IMG/VR virus record: IMGVR_UViG_3300044984_000725
Coordinates: 1-27,739 of that record
Length of the DNA: 27,739 nt
Source of the DNA: a virus
Reading direction: 5' to 3' (one strand)
Shown: one piece after another, positions 1 through 8,199 of the stretch
How positions within the stretch are numbered: position 1 is the first letter of the stretch
Layout of the letters: the number at the start of each line of letters is the position of its first letter
Made by a program: the position numbers and the translations under genes
Notes under the pieces: model-generated
Seen by the model: only the letters and a program-made list of their open reading frames with translations
Told to the model about the DNA's origin: nothing
Databases searched by the model: none

Positions 1-1213
1 ACACAGGGTGTTGTTGCCCGCTGCGGTGCAAACGACCAATGGTCTGCTCGTACAGTTCCAGACTCCACGGCAACGACAGAAACACCATGTGACAGCCGCC
101 GTGCTGTAAGTTAAGCCCGTGGCCGGCTGACTTTGGATGGACGGCCAATAGCCTGATCTTTCCATCATTCCATCGCTTAATGGCGTCGGTGTCGTCAAGG
201 GTGGTGACATTAAAGCGTCGCTTGAGTTCGGCAAGTTCTTCTTGGTAGTTGTACACAATAATGGTGTTGGCATGCTGGTTCTCATCGAGTAATTCTTCAA
301 GCCTTTCAAACTTGTGCATGCTGTACCAGATCGGGCGTTGCGTGGAAACAAACTTGCCAGGCGACTCTGACGGCGTGGTCTTCGTATCGTAAACAAAACC
401 TGACGCCAGTTGTTGTAGCTTGCCCGTGACAACGGCGGCGTTCACAGCAGTGATGCCTTCCAGCACAAAGTCTTTCTTCATGGTGTTGTACGGCGTCATG
501 TCCATGGTGCAGGCCAGTTCAACTGTATGCAAAGGCGGCAGCTTGTCCTTATACTCACCTGCCTCCAAGACAAATGTGGCCGGCCGTATCACGTCCATGA
601 CTTTCTGAAGTGAACCGACACGCGGCGCCCATTCACCAAACTCCTTGTTGATCAGCACAAAGTATTGCTGCATGAACGCGCCTTTAGACCGACCAAGCAG
701 GCTTTGATCAACGATCTTGCACTGGCCAAACACATCCTCAAGGCCGTTGCTAGTAAACGAGCCAGTCAAGCCCCATCGCGTCGTCATGGGGTCAACAACT
801 TTAAGAAATGCTTTGAAGCGTGTGCCTGATGGGTTTTTTAATCTGGTCAGTTCGTCAAACACCACGCCATCAAAATTCAGCTTCTGCTCGGCCAACCACT
901 GCAAGTTGTCGTAATTGGTCACAACCATTTGGGCGGGGCTTTTAAGGGCGTCTAAGCGCTGTTTAGGTGTGCCAACGCACAGAGCCATGCTGATGCGGTC
1001 TGCCCACTTAGGGCGCTCGACTGGCCATACGTCAGTACAGACGCGTTTGGGCGCCAACACCAGCCAGCGCTTGACGTGGCCGTCGCGGATCATCTCCCAC
1101 ATGGCCGTCAAAGTAATCGCCGTCTTGCCTGCACCGACTGGCGCCAAGATCATTGCCCTGTCATGCTCAAAGAGAAAGTCAGCAGCAGTGTTTTGGTATG
1201 GCCTTAACTCCAC
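1..1213 (-). CDS. SNF2-family DEAD/DEAH-box helicase (3' end beyond the left edge)
   Basis: This is an ATP-dependent DNA helicase/translocase of the phage SNF2 type, probably acting in replication or recombination with the nuclease encoded upstream. The 404 visible codons contain Walker A at residues 26-31 (GAGKT), motif II at 120-121 (DE in VVFDELTRLKN), motif III TGSFTSN at 150-156, motif V SAGHGLNLQ at 362-370 and motif VI QTIGRLHRSGQ at 390-400. All core motifs are therefore present and only the extreme C-terminus is cut by the window edge. The start is a GTG at 1213 giving VELRPYQ, the usual beginning of this family; no in-frame ATG lies close by. It overlaps the end of the methyltransferase-like gene by 10 bases, so translation is probably coupled. 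The ribosome site is weak. The family call is firm; the exact role is inferred from the neighbours. Confidence 0.9.
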   Translation of the reverse strand, partial: MELRPYQNTAADFLFEHDRAMILAPVGAGKTAITLTAMWEMIRDGHVKRWLVLAPKRVCTDVWPVERPKWADRISMALCVGTPKQRLDALKSPAQMVVTNYDNLQWLAEQKLNFDGVVFDELTRLKNPSGTRFKAFLKVVDPMTTRWGLTGSFTSNGLEDVFGQCKIVDQSLLGRSKGAFMQQYFVLINKEFGEWAPRVGSLQKVMDVIRPATFVLEAGEYKDKLPPLHTVELACTMDMTPYNTMKKDFVLEGITAVNAAVVTGKLQQLASGFVYDTKTTPSESPGKFVSTQRPIWYSMHKFERLEELLDENQHANTIIVYNYQEELAELKRRFNVTTLDDTDAIKRWNDGKIRLLAVHPKSAGHGLNLQHGGCHMVFLSLPWSLELYEQTIGRLHRSGQQHPV

Positions 1214-1824
1214 TGCGCTGCCATCGCGTCGGCGATGCCTTGAAATGTTTTGTTGCGAATTTTTGCGCGTTCTTTAGGTTTTAATGACGCTGCATCTGCA
1301 TACCATTTTGTCATTCGTTTACCACTTTTATATTCAATAAACTCACCTTTACCAACAACATTGGTAGGGTTTAATTTAGGTAAATTTTTTAGCCATAAAC
1401 AAGTTGATTTGCTTGCTTCATGTCCAAATTGCCAAGGGTGAATAATTTGGTTTGGTTTACGCCAAGTTGTACTCATTATTCCTATGGGATTTTCAATTGC
1501 AATCATAGGAATATTAGCGTTTGCCAAACGCATAAAAAATTCAATGGCGTCTTTTCTATCTTGTTGCCTTGTTGGAAATCTGTCTTTATATTCATCTTTC
1601 ATCCATTTATTACCTGTAACTGTTAAATAAGTGCAAGGGGGGTGCGCTATCATCAAATCCCACCCCCCCCCATCTAATATGTCAAACACTGATCCTTGGT
1701 AATGATTACCAGGTACATCTGTAGGCTCTAAATCACAAGACCACGCGTCATGCCCGCGTTTAGCAAACGCTTCTCTAACAGTCCCCGAAAATTCACACGC
1801 CACTAATACTTTTAATCCACTCAT
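1204..1824 (-). CDS. Compact DNA cytosine-methyltransferase-like protein
   Basis: This 206-residue protein resembles small C5-cytosine DNA methyltransferases of phages, which transfer a methyl group from S-adenosylmethionine to DNA. Visible motifs are a motif-I-like VACEFSGT (8-15), a catalytic-type HPPC with Cys64 (61-64), an ENP at 111-113 in place of the usual ENV, and a C-terminal GIADAMAAQW (196-205) like motif X. It is shorter than restriction-type enzymes, so target recognition may be minimal. ATG at 1824 is chosen because AAGGAG lies seven bases upstream; ATG at 1830 is too close to it. It overlaps the VRR-NUC gene by 32 bases. Codon positions 1290-1640 are clearly richer in A/T than the flanking genes, and a run of nine G (coding strand, 1671-1663) lies just before the catalytic motif. 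Substrate and activity are not proven. Confidence 0.75.
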   Translation of the reverse strand: MSGLKVLVACEFSGTVREAFAKRGHDAWSCDLEPTDVPGNHYQGSVFDILDGGGWDLMIAHPPCTYLTVTGNKWMKDEYKDRFPTRQQDRKDAIEFFMRLANANIPMIAIENPIGIMSTTWRKPNQIIHPWQFGHEASKSTCLWLKNLPKLNPTNVVGKGEFIEYKSGKRMTKWYADAASLKPKERAKIRNKTFQGIADAMAAQWS

Positions 1825-2074
1825 TAACATGCTCCTTAGTCCATAAACACGCATAGTTCTGGCGCAGCAGCGCCATCTCTGTCTGAAATAGTTTTTGTAG
1901 TTCCGACAATCTGCCGCCTTTGGTTTTCAATTCCACAAACCAAGTTTGGCCATCGGGTAAACACGCAATGCGGTCTGCTACACCTTTGCGTCCGGGAGAT
2001 GTAAACTTCCAAGTCCGGCCACCGATGCGTTGCACCGCCCAATCAAAATAAACTTCAATTTCTTTTTCACGCAT
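1793..2074 (-). CDS. VRR-NUC domain nuclease
   Basis: This 93-residue stand-alone VRR-NUC protein belongs to the PD-(D/E)XK fold and is likely a structure-specific DNA nuclease. Visible active-site elements are Glu6 near the N-terminus, GRKGVADR with Asp34, ELK at 48-50 and Gln60. The length is normal for phage versions of the family, which are often found beside SNF2 helicases as here. The start is taken at ATG 2074 (MREKEIEVYF). The open frame continues upstream to 2314, but that part overlaps the promoter region and the divergent gene. No Shine-Dalgarno sequence precedes 2074, and a TATACT -10 element lies eight bases upstream, so the mRNA may be leaderless. It is the first gene of the leftward unit. 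Confidence 0.85.
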   Translation of the reverse strand: MREKEIEVYFDWAVQRIGGRTWKFTSPGRKGVADRIACLPDGQTWFVELKTKGGRLSELQKLFQTEMALLRQNYACLWTKEHVNEWIKSISGV

Positions 2075-2081
2075 GCCGTGA

Positions 2082-2109
2082 AGTATACATGTAAAAAAGA
2101 TTTGCACAA
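2082..2109 (-). promoter_or_regulatory. Candidate leftward sigma70 promoter, possibly giving a leaderless mRNA
   Basis: On the minus strand a weak -35 TTGTGC (2109-2104) is followed after 16 bases by a -10 TATACT (2087-2082, five of six consensus). The expected transcription start falls at about 2075-2074, that is on the A of the VRR-NUC start codon. The -35 overlaps that of the rightward promoter. This is read by eye only. Confidence 0.5.
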
Positions 2110-2130
2110 CAATTATTTCTGTGCTATATT
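2102..2130 (+). promoter_or_regulatory. Candidate rightward promoter of the replication module
   Basis: A -35 TTGCAC (2102-2107, three of six) and a -10 TATATT (2125-2130, five of six) are 17 bases apart. TGC directly before the -10 makes it an extended -10 element, which can compensate for the weak -35. The predicted start near 2137 gives a leader of about 23 bases holding the AAAGGA ribosome site for the GTG at 2160. Confidence 0.55.
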
Positions 2131-2159
2131 TGAGTCTCAATAAACGAAAGGACAGTAAA

Positions 2160-3287
2160 GTGCAACATTCAAATATCGTCGGCGGCTCTACAGCAAAGCG
2201 CGTCATCAACTGCCCAGGCAGTGTGGCGCTGGTGCAGAAAATGCCACCAAGACCTTCTAACAAATACGCTGACGAAGGCACACTTCTACACAACGTCATG
2301 GCCGAACTTATCATGGGTGAGGAGCCACCAGACTATTACCTTGGCACACGCTATGAAGATCAAATCCTTACGCCTGAATTGGTGGAAGAAAAAATCTGGC
2401 CAGCCTTGCGCGCCCTTGACATCATCGACCCCGAACAAAAAATGGAAATTGAAGCAGAGACTAGAGTTGGCTTTGGTGATCTGTTGCCTGGCGTGTTTGG
2501 ATCAACTGATCTCATTGGCCGCCTTGGTAACCGCGCCGTCGTTTTGGATTGGAAATTTGGTGACGGCGTTATGGTTGAGGTTGAGGAAAACCCGCAGTTG
2601 ATGTTCTACGCGGCGGCCGCTATGCGCACGCCAGAAGCGCAGTGGGCGTTTGATGGCGTGACTGAGATTGAGTGCATTATTGTGCAGCCACCTGAAATCC
2701 GCCGCTGGGTGACAACGCCTGCGCGCATTGCTGAGTTTGAATTAGAGTTGGTGCAGGCTGTCAAGCAAGCCGAGAAGCCAGACGCCAAGCTGGCTGTTGG
2801 TGACCATTGCCGTTGGTGCGCGGCCAAACCGATTTGCCCCAAGATGACGGGCGCTGCCGACCGTGCGCTTAAGGTGCAAATTGAAGCACTGCCGGCTGTG
2901 CAGATTAGCGATTACCTTAAGACCGCTGATATGCTAGAGGAATGGATTAAAGACTTGCGCGCCCTTGCATTGCAGATGCTTGAGTCTGGCGCCAAGTTGC
3001 CTGAATATAAACTGGTGGCTAAGCGTGCCATCCGGTCATGGTCAGACGAAGAGAAAGCAAAAATTGCTTTGTTTGCGTGTGGCCTCACAGAATCTGAAGT
3101 GATGGAGACTTCTGTCGTCTCCCCCGCCAAGGCCGAAAAGGCGCTTAAAAAGCGCAAGATCGGCCTACCGGAAGACCTAGTGGTCGCCATCTCGTCAGGT
3201 AATACTTTGGCAAACGTGGATGATCCACGACCCGAAGTAATGCTCTTGGGCAAACAGTTATCTGCTGCCCTTTCTAAACTCCAGTAA
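2160..3287 (+). CDS. DUF2800 / Cas4-like PD-(D/E)XK nuclease with probable Fe-S cluster
   Basis: This 375-residue protein of the DUF2800 type is related to RecB/Cas4 exonucleases and is common in phage replication modules. Visible elements are a GTLLH motif with His44, Asp117 in GSTDLIG, DWK at 130-132, and Gln146 in the QLMFYAA helix: the H, D, DxK, Q order of this nuclease group. Cys18 (NCPGS) together with Cys217, Cys220 and Cys226 (HCRWCAAKPICP) has the one-plus-three spacing that binds a 4Fe-4S cluster in Cas4 and AddB. It probably resects or trims DNA ends during recombination-dependent replication. The GTG start at 2160 is chosen for its AAAGGA site seven bases upstream. The frame opens earlier (2121), but that overlaps the promoter -10. 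It is first in the rightward operon. Confidence 0.85.
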   Translation: MQHSNIVGGSTAKRVINCPGSVALVQKMPPRPSNKYADEGTLLHNVMAELIMGEEPPDYYLGTRYEDQILTPELVEEKIWPALRALDIIDPEQKMEIEAETRVGFGDLLPGVFGSTDLIGRLGNRAVVLDWKFGDGVMVEVEENPQLMFYAAAAMRTPEAQWAFDGVTEIECIIVQPPEIRRWVTTPARIAEFELELVQAVKQAEKPDAKLAVGDHCRWCAAKPICPKMTGAADRALKVQIEALPAVQISDYLKTADMLEEWIKDLRALALQMLESGAKLPEYKLVAKRAIRSWSDEEKAKIALFACGLTESEVMETSVVSPAKAEKALKKRKIGLPEDLVVAISSGNTLANVDDPRPEVMLLGKQLSAALSKLQ

Positions 3288-3296
3288 AGGAAAATC

Positions 3297-3953
3297 ATGT
3301 CAAATTTAGTAACCTTCTCTCAAGCAAACTTGCCTGCCGTTTCAACTTTATCTAGCGCTTTGCGTTCGATCCAAGCCGAAGTCGGCCCTGCTGGTGTTGT
3401 CATCCTTAAGATGGACAAGACCGGCCACTGGGTCTTTGGTGCGGATCAAACCGAAGCTGAAGACGACGCTGTGTGGGCTGTCAATCCTTTCTCATTTGTG
3501 CATGGTTTCATCGCTTGGGGCGATGGCGAAGTGCTGGGCGAGAAGATGGTGTCCGTCAGCAACCCTTTGCCTGAGTTGGATGAGGCGCCACCTTCAGCCA
3601 AAAAAGGTTGGGAAACTCAAGTCGGCATGTCACTCAAGTGCATCTCTGGCGAAGACAAGGGTATGGAAGCGCGCTTCACCACCACGTCAGTGGGCGGCAA
3701 GCGTGCGGTTCAGACTTTGGCCGTTGCTTTGGCCGAGCAGGTCGAGAAAGACCAGACCAAGCCAGTGCCAGTCGTGCGTCTGAAGAAAGACCACTACGCT
3801 CACAAATCCTACGGCAAGATTTACACGCCAGTGTTTGAGGTTGTTGAGTGGGTGAGCATGGATGGCGAAGCGCCCAAAGCAGACGAGCCAGCATGGCCAA
3901 CAGCCGAACAGGAAGCTGCTAAGGCGCCTGCACGCCGTCGCCGTAGCGCTTAA
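3297..3953 (+). CDS. Unknown 218-residue replication-module protein (candidate ssDNA-binding protein)
   Basis: I recognise no named family. The protein is soluble, has no membrane segment, and has a mixed beta-rich central part followed by an Ala/Pro/Glu-rich linker and a very basic tail (ARRRRSA). Its place is fixed: after a DUF2800 nuclease and before a family A polymerase. In related phage modules that slot usually holds DUF2815 or another single-strand-binding protein. It could do the same job here, but the basic tail is unlike the acidic tail of classic SSBs, so this is only a positional inference. ATG at 3297 follows the stop of the nuclease gene by nine bases, with an AAAGGA ribosome site that overlaps that stop. 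Confidence 0.75.
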   Translation: MSNLVTFSQANLPAVSTLSSALRSIQAEVGPAGVVILKMDKTGHWVFGADQTEAEDDAVWAVNPFSFVHGFIAWGDGEVLGEKMVSVSNPLPELDEAPPSAKKGWETQVGMSLKCISGEDKGMEARFTTTSVGGKRAVQTLAVALAEQVEKDQTKPVPVVRLKKDHYAHKSYGKIYTPVFEVVEWVSMDGEAPKADEPAWPTAEQEAAKAPARRRRSA

Positions 3954-3960
3954 CTTTCTG

Positions 3961-3981
3961 ATGGGCGTTATGAGCGCCCAT
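3961..3981 (+). other. Intercistronic hairpin
   Basis: Arms ATGGGCG and CGCCCAT pair perfectly around a 7-base loop, in the 44-base gap between the 218-residue gene and the polymerase gene. No T-run follows, so it is not a standard terminator. It ends just before the GGAAAGGAG ribosome site and may stabilise mRNA ends or tune polymerase expression. Confidence 0.55.
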
Positions 3982-3997
3982 TGGAAAGGAGACGCCA

Positions 3998-5890
3998 ATG
4001 CTTTGGTTAGATTTTGAAACCCGCAGTGAATGCGACCTACGCGCCAAGGGCGTGTATAACTATGCGCAGGATAGCTCAACTGACGTTCTAATGTTATCTT
4101 ATGCGTTTGACGATGAAGACGTGGTGACGTGGCTGCCTAGCCAGCCATTCCCCGAGCGCGTGCGCAACTACACTGGCCAGATCAGGGCGCATAACGCAGC
4201 GTTTGAGCGCTTGATCTTTTGGTATGTCTTACAAATAGATTTTAAATTGGAACAGTTCTATTGCACTGCAACACAAGCCCGTGCCAACTGCGCGCCTGGC
4301 AGTTTGGAAGACGTTGGCCGCTTTGCTGGCGCGTCTATGAAAAAAGATCACAGAGGCGCGCAACTGATCCGCTTGATGTGCGTGCCGCCATTCAAAGACT
4401 CGCCTGAACTAATGGCCGAGATGATCAAGTATTGTGAGCAAGACGTGCGCGCCATGCGTGCGATCAGCAAGGGCATGCGCGACTTGTCAGCCGAGGAATT
4501 GCTGGACTATCACGTCAACGAGAAGATCAACGACCGTGGCGTGCTGGTGGACGTGCCGTTGTGCCACGCCGCAGTCAAGTACGCGTCAGACGAGTTGATC
4601 GAGATTGAAGAGATCGTCAAAGAAGTCACCGACGGCGTGATCACCAGCGTTCGCAGCCCCCGCATGCGTGAGTGGGTTTGGGATCGCGTGGACGAAGAAG
4701 CACGCAAGCTGATGCAGAAAGACGACAAGGTTAGTATCGACAAAACCGTAAGAGCCAATCTTTTAAACTGTGAAGGAGTGCCACCCGATGTTCAAGAAGT
4801 CATTCAATGCGCAGACGACCTATGGGCATCGTCAGTCGCAAAATTTAACAGACTTGCAGCTTTGGCAGATGTTGAAGATGAGCGAGTCCGAGGAGCGTTT
4901 GTATTTGCAGGCGGTTCAGCAACAGGCCGAGCATCGTCCTACGGCGCGCAAGTCCACAACTTCACCCGCAAGTGCGCAGAGCAACCCGACGACGTCAGGC
5001 ACGCCATGGTCAGAGGGCACGCAATCGTGCCTCGGTATGGAAAGCGCGTTACCGATGTTCTCAAAGGAATGCTCAGACCCGCAATCATCCCCGCCGCCGG
5101 CAAGCACCTTGTCGTTGCCGACTGGTCGGCCATCGAAGCGCGGGTCAATCCATGGCTCTCAGGTCGAGGTCAAGACAAGCTGGAGATTTTTAGAACCGGC
5201 AGAGACGTCTATAAAGTCAACGCCGCAGCCACGTTCAATATCTCAGTTACCGACGTCACCGACGACCAGCGCCAGATCGGGAAGGTTCAAGAACTTGCCT
5301 GTGGATTTGCTGGCGGCGTGGGCGCTTTTGCTGCTATGGGTCGGGCTTATGGGATCAGTCTTCCTGAGCCAGTTGCCAAACGCATGGTGGCTGGCTGGCG
5401 GCGTGCTAATACTTGGAGCGTACCTTATTGGTCGGCGCTTGAGGACGCATACACCAGAGCAATGAGAAACAAGGGGCGTGAGTTTAAAGCTGGCCGTATA
5501 ACATATTTATATGATGGCCTGCACCTGTGGTATGCCCTACCCTCTGGCCGCATTTTGTGCTACCCCTATGCCAAACTGGAATCAGAGGGCGTCAGTTATG
5601 CCAAAGCGGCATGGAAGCCAGCGCAAGATGCAAAAGAATGGCCACGCGCCCGTCTATGGAAAGGCTTGGCATGTGAAAATGTAACGCAGGCAGTGGCCAA
5701 CGACTTGCTTCGCCACGCCTTGCGCCAACTCGACGACGTTGTGCTGCATGTGCATGATGAAATCGTACTTGAGACTTCTGATCCTGATGCAGAACAAAAT
5801 CTAAAACGTGTGATGTGTACAGCGCCAGCATGGGCAGACGGCCTGCCCTTGAGCGCTGAAGTAGAAACTATGAAAAGGTATGGCAAATGA
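3998..5890 (+). CDS. Family A DNA polymerase with 3'-5' exonuclease domain
   Basis: This replicative phage DNA polymerase of 630 residues belongs to the Pol I family. The N-terminal proofreading domain shows DFET (Asp5, Glu7), HNAAFE (65-70) and YCEQD (145-149). The polymerase domain shows motif A DWSAIEAR with Asp375 and Glu380, motif B QRQIGK (424-429), and motif C HDE (586-588). Aligning motif B with E. coli Pol I puts Leu433 at the position of Phe762 and Phe437 at Tyr766, so this is a Leu762-type viral polymerase. There is no 5'-nuclease domain, which is normal for phages. ATG at 3998 has a strong GGAAAGGAG site. Its stop overlaps the primase-helicase start as ATGA, indicating translational coupling. 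Confidence 0.95.
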   Translation: MLWLDFETRSECDLRAKGVYNYAQDSSTDVLMLSYAFDDEDVVTWLPSQPFPERVRNYTGQIRAHNAAFERLIFWYVLQIDFKLEQFYCTATQARANCAPGSLEDVGRFAGASMKKDHRGAQLIRLMCVPPFKDSPELMAEMIKYCEQDVRAMRAISKGMRDLSAEELLDYHVNEKINDRGVLVDVPLCHAAVKYASDELIEIEEIVKEVTDGVITSVRSPRMREWVWDRVDEEARKLMQKDDKVSIDKTVRANLLNCEGVPPDVQEVIQCADDLWASSVAKFNRLAALADVEDERVRGAFVFAGGSATGRASSYGAQVHNFTRKCAEQPDDVRHAMVRGHAIVPRYGKRVTDVLKGMLRPAIIPAAGKHLVVADWSAIEARVNPWLSGRGQDKLEIFRTGRDVYKVNAAATFNISVTDVTDDQRQIGKVQELACGFAGGVGAFAAMGRAYGISLPEPVAKRMVAGWRRANTWSVPYWSALEDAYTRAMRNKGREFKAGRITYLYDGLHLWYALPSGRILCYPYAKLESEGVSYAKAAWKPAQDAKEWPRARLWKGLACENVTQAVANDLLRHALRQLDDVVLHVHDEIVLETSDPDAEQNLKRVMCTAPAWADGLPLSAEVETMKRYGK

Positions 5891-8175
5891 ACTTTCTTGA
5901 TTTTTTAATTTCTTTGGCGCCAGAAGGCGAAACTGCGCTGATTGTGCGTCAGAAACCTATTGGCAAAGAACTGCAATTCCACGCAGACGGCGCAATCAAA
6001 TGCACATGGCCGGCTATGTTGCCTACCGCACGCATCAAAGACGACTGGGCGATCTACGGCAACACGGCCAGCTTTATTATCGACCGCTTCAAAGACGGCC
6101 ACGTCAGCGCCAGCGCCGCCAACTGCGAGTATGTGCTTGTGATGGTGCTGGACGACGTAGGCACGAAAGCGGCCACCCCACCACTTGAGCCGACATGGAA
6201 GATCGAGACGTCAGAAGGGTCGTTTCAGTGGGGTTACGCATTCTCTGAGCAGCCTACCAAGGCCGATTTCAGCGCCGCGATCAAGGCCATCGCCGACGCG
6301 GGTTACACCGACAAGGGCGCCATTAACGCCGTGCGCAATTTCCGCTTGCCTGGTTCGATCAACTTGAAACCAGACCGCAACAACTTCGCCGCTAAGTTGG
6401 TGGAGTTCCACCCAGCGCGTGACTTTACATTGGACCAAATTTGTGATGCGCTTGGCGTAGTGCCCGCGCCTGCCGACTCTGTGGGGTTCAAGCCCATCCG
6501 CTTGTCAGACGATGGCGCCGATGACGTGATGGCGTGGCTCAGTAGCCAGGGCCTGCTTTTGTCTAAACCCAATCAAGAGGGCTGGGCCGGCGTGATGTGT
6601 CCCAATTCAGCCGAACATACAGACGGCAACCCTGAAGGCCGTTACATGCCCGCTAACCGCGCCTACTGCTGCCTGCACAGTCACTGCGTCGAGTTTGGAT
6701 CGTCGCTGTTTTTGCAGTGGGTGTCAGAGAACGGCGGCCCAAAGCATGCCCCTGGCTTACGTGATGAGCTACTGACCTTGGCCATGGATCAAGCCCTGTC
6801 CAAGATCAAGCCAACCGAAGCATTCCCTGACGCGGCGGCGGCCATCATTGCCGAGGTCGAGCGCAAAGAACTGGGCCGCGTTGAGAAGGCGCAGTGGTAC
6901 GGCCGGTTTGCTTACATTCAAGACGACGAATCTTATTTTGACATGCAAGACCGCCGCGAAATTTCCCGCAGCACCTTTAACGCATTGTTTCGTCATATCC
7001 CCTGCAATTCGATCCATGGCAAGCGCCCCAAAGTCGAGGCGTCAATTTGCTTTGATGAAAACCGCCAGGAATACGGCGCCAAGGCGCTTGTGGGGATCAC
7101 TTACGCCGCTGGTGAATCGGTCATTGTGGCCCGTGATGGTGATCTGTACGGCAACCGCTGGCGCGACGCGCGGCCCCCAGTGGCCGCCGGTGACATTGGT
7201 TTGTGGATGGACCACTGCAAAACCCTTGTGCCCGATCAGCGCGAACTAGATCACATTTTGAATGTGATGGCCTTCAAAATCCAATTTCCCGGCATCAAGA
7301 TCAATCACGCCGTGCTGCATGGCGGTGACCAAGGGTCCGGAAAAGATACCATGTGGGCGCCGTTCATTTGGGCCGTGTGTGGCCCCCACCTTAAAAACCG
7401 TGGCCTGCTAGACAATGACACCATGTCGTCGCAGTTTGGCTATGCCCTAGAATCTGAAATTTTGATTTTGAATGAATTGAAGGAGCCGGACGCAAAAGAA
7501 CGCCGAGCCTTGGCCAACAAATTAAAACCCATCATTGCCGCGCCGCCTGAAATGCTGACAGTTAACCGTAAGGGCCTGCACCCCTACCAAATGGCGAACC
7601 GGGTTTTTGTCCTTGCGTTCTCTAATGACCCCGTGCCGATTAGCCTAGACTCGCAGGACCGCCGCTGGATGTGCGTCTGGTCGCATGCGCCGCGCATGAG
7701 TACCGACGCCGCCGCGCGCATGTGGGCCTGGTACAAGGCCGGAGGGTTCGCGGCCGTGGGCGCCTGGCTGCATGCCCGCGACGTCTCCGCGTTTAACCCA
7801 GGCGCAGCCCCCATGATGACCGAGTTTAAATTAAACCTTGTCGAGCATGGCATGAGCATGGCCGAGTCATACCTTGTCGAACTGATGCGCGGGCGCCTGG
7901 GTGAGTTTTCCAAAGGTGTTGTGGCGTCCCCCTTCCATGCATTGTGTGACCGCGTGGCTGGCGCCGCTCCGGCCGGTGTGAAGGTTCCCCAGCCGGCCCT
8001 ACTGCATGCGCTCAAAGAGGCTGGGTGGGTCGATCTTGGCCGCGTCGCGTCCGGTGACTTCCAAAGTAAAAAACACATGTTTTGTGCGCCAGAGATGGCC
8101 GGCCGGCCAAAATCAGAACTGCGCCGCATGGTTGAGGATATACCGGCGCCGCTGGCCGTGCGCTTGGTGAAGTAA
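5887..8175 (+). CDS. Primase-helicase (RepB-primase-like N-terminus, zinc finger, DUF5906/SF3-like helicase)
   Basis: This 762-residue protein probably primes and unwinds DNA at the fork. The N-terminal part looks like an archaeo-eukaryotic-type primase: acidic Asp89-Asp90 in VLDDVG and NFRLPGS at 151-157. A Cys/His cluster follows (Cys238, His244, Cys261/262, His264, Cys267), like a primase zinc finger. The C-terminal ATPase has Walker A GGDQGSGKDT (479-488), Walker B EILILNE (524-530), a sensor-like FSND (578-581) and DRRW (591-594), as in DUF5906/VapE-type helicases. Asp487 replaces the usual Ser/Thr after the Walker lysine, a variant seen in this group. It is the last gene of the rightward replication operon and overlaps the polymerase gene by four bases. 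The primase activity of the N-terminus is less certain than the ATPase. Confidence 0.85.
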   Translation: MNFLDFLISLAPEGETALIVRQKPIGKELQFHADGAIKCTWPAMLPTARIKDDWAIYGNTASFIIDRFKDGHVSASAANCEYVLVMVLDDVGTKAATPPLEPTWKIETSEGSFQWGYAFSEQPTKADFSAAIKAIADAGYTDKGAINAVRNFRLPGSINLKPDRNNFAAKLVEFHPARDFTLDQICDALGVVPAPADSVGFKPIRLSDDGADDVMAWLSSQGLLLSKPNQEGWAGVMCPNSAEHTDGNPEGRYMPANRAYCCLHSHCVEFGSSLFLQWVSENGGPKHAPGLRDELLTLAMDQALSKIKPTEAFPDAAAAIIAEVERKELGRVEKAQWYGRFAYIQDDESYFDMQDRREISRSTFNALFRHIPCNSIHGKRPKVEASICFDENRQEYGAKALVGITYAAGESVIVARDGDLYGNRWRDARPPVAAGDIGLWMDHCKTLVPDQRELDHILNVMAFKIQFPGIKINHAVLHGGDQGSGKDTMWAPFIWAVCGPHLKNRGLLDNDTMSSQFGYALESEILILNELKEPDAKERRALANKLKPIIAAPPEMLTVNRKGLHPYQMANRVFVLAFSNDPVPISLDSQDRRWMCVWSHAPRMSTDAAARMWAWYKAGGFAAVGAWLHARDVSAFNPGAAPMMTEFKLNLVEHGMSMAESYLVELMRGRLGEFSKGVVASPFHALCDRVAGAAPAGVKVPQPALLHALKEAGWVDLGRVASGDFQSKKHMFCAPEMAGRPKSELRRMVEDIPAPLAVRLVK

Positions 8176-8199
8176 TGCCGCCGCCCACGACGTCAACAT

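Noticed and set aside
420-1277. Plus-strand frames in the first 1.3 kb
   Set aside because: All are antisense to the helicase, whose motifs I, II, III, V and VI are intact on the minus strand.
2075-2314. Long N-terminal extension of the VRR-NUC frame
   Set aside because: It would run back through the divergent promoters and the start of the DUF2800 gene. The conserved domain is complete from 2074.
4770-5465. 231-residue plus-strand frame with two hydrophobic segments near its end
   Set aside because: It lies wholly inside the polymerase gene in another frame, over conserved exonuclease-to-motif-B sequence. Its product is low-complexity Ser/Thr/Pro and it has no independent promoter.
7584-8129. 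181-residue minus-strand frame
   Set aside because: It is a shadow of the primase-helicase C-terminus, and no coding features of its own are seen.
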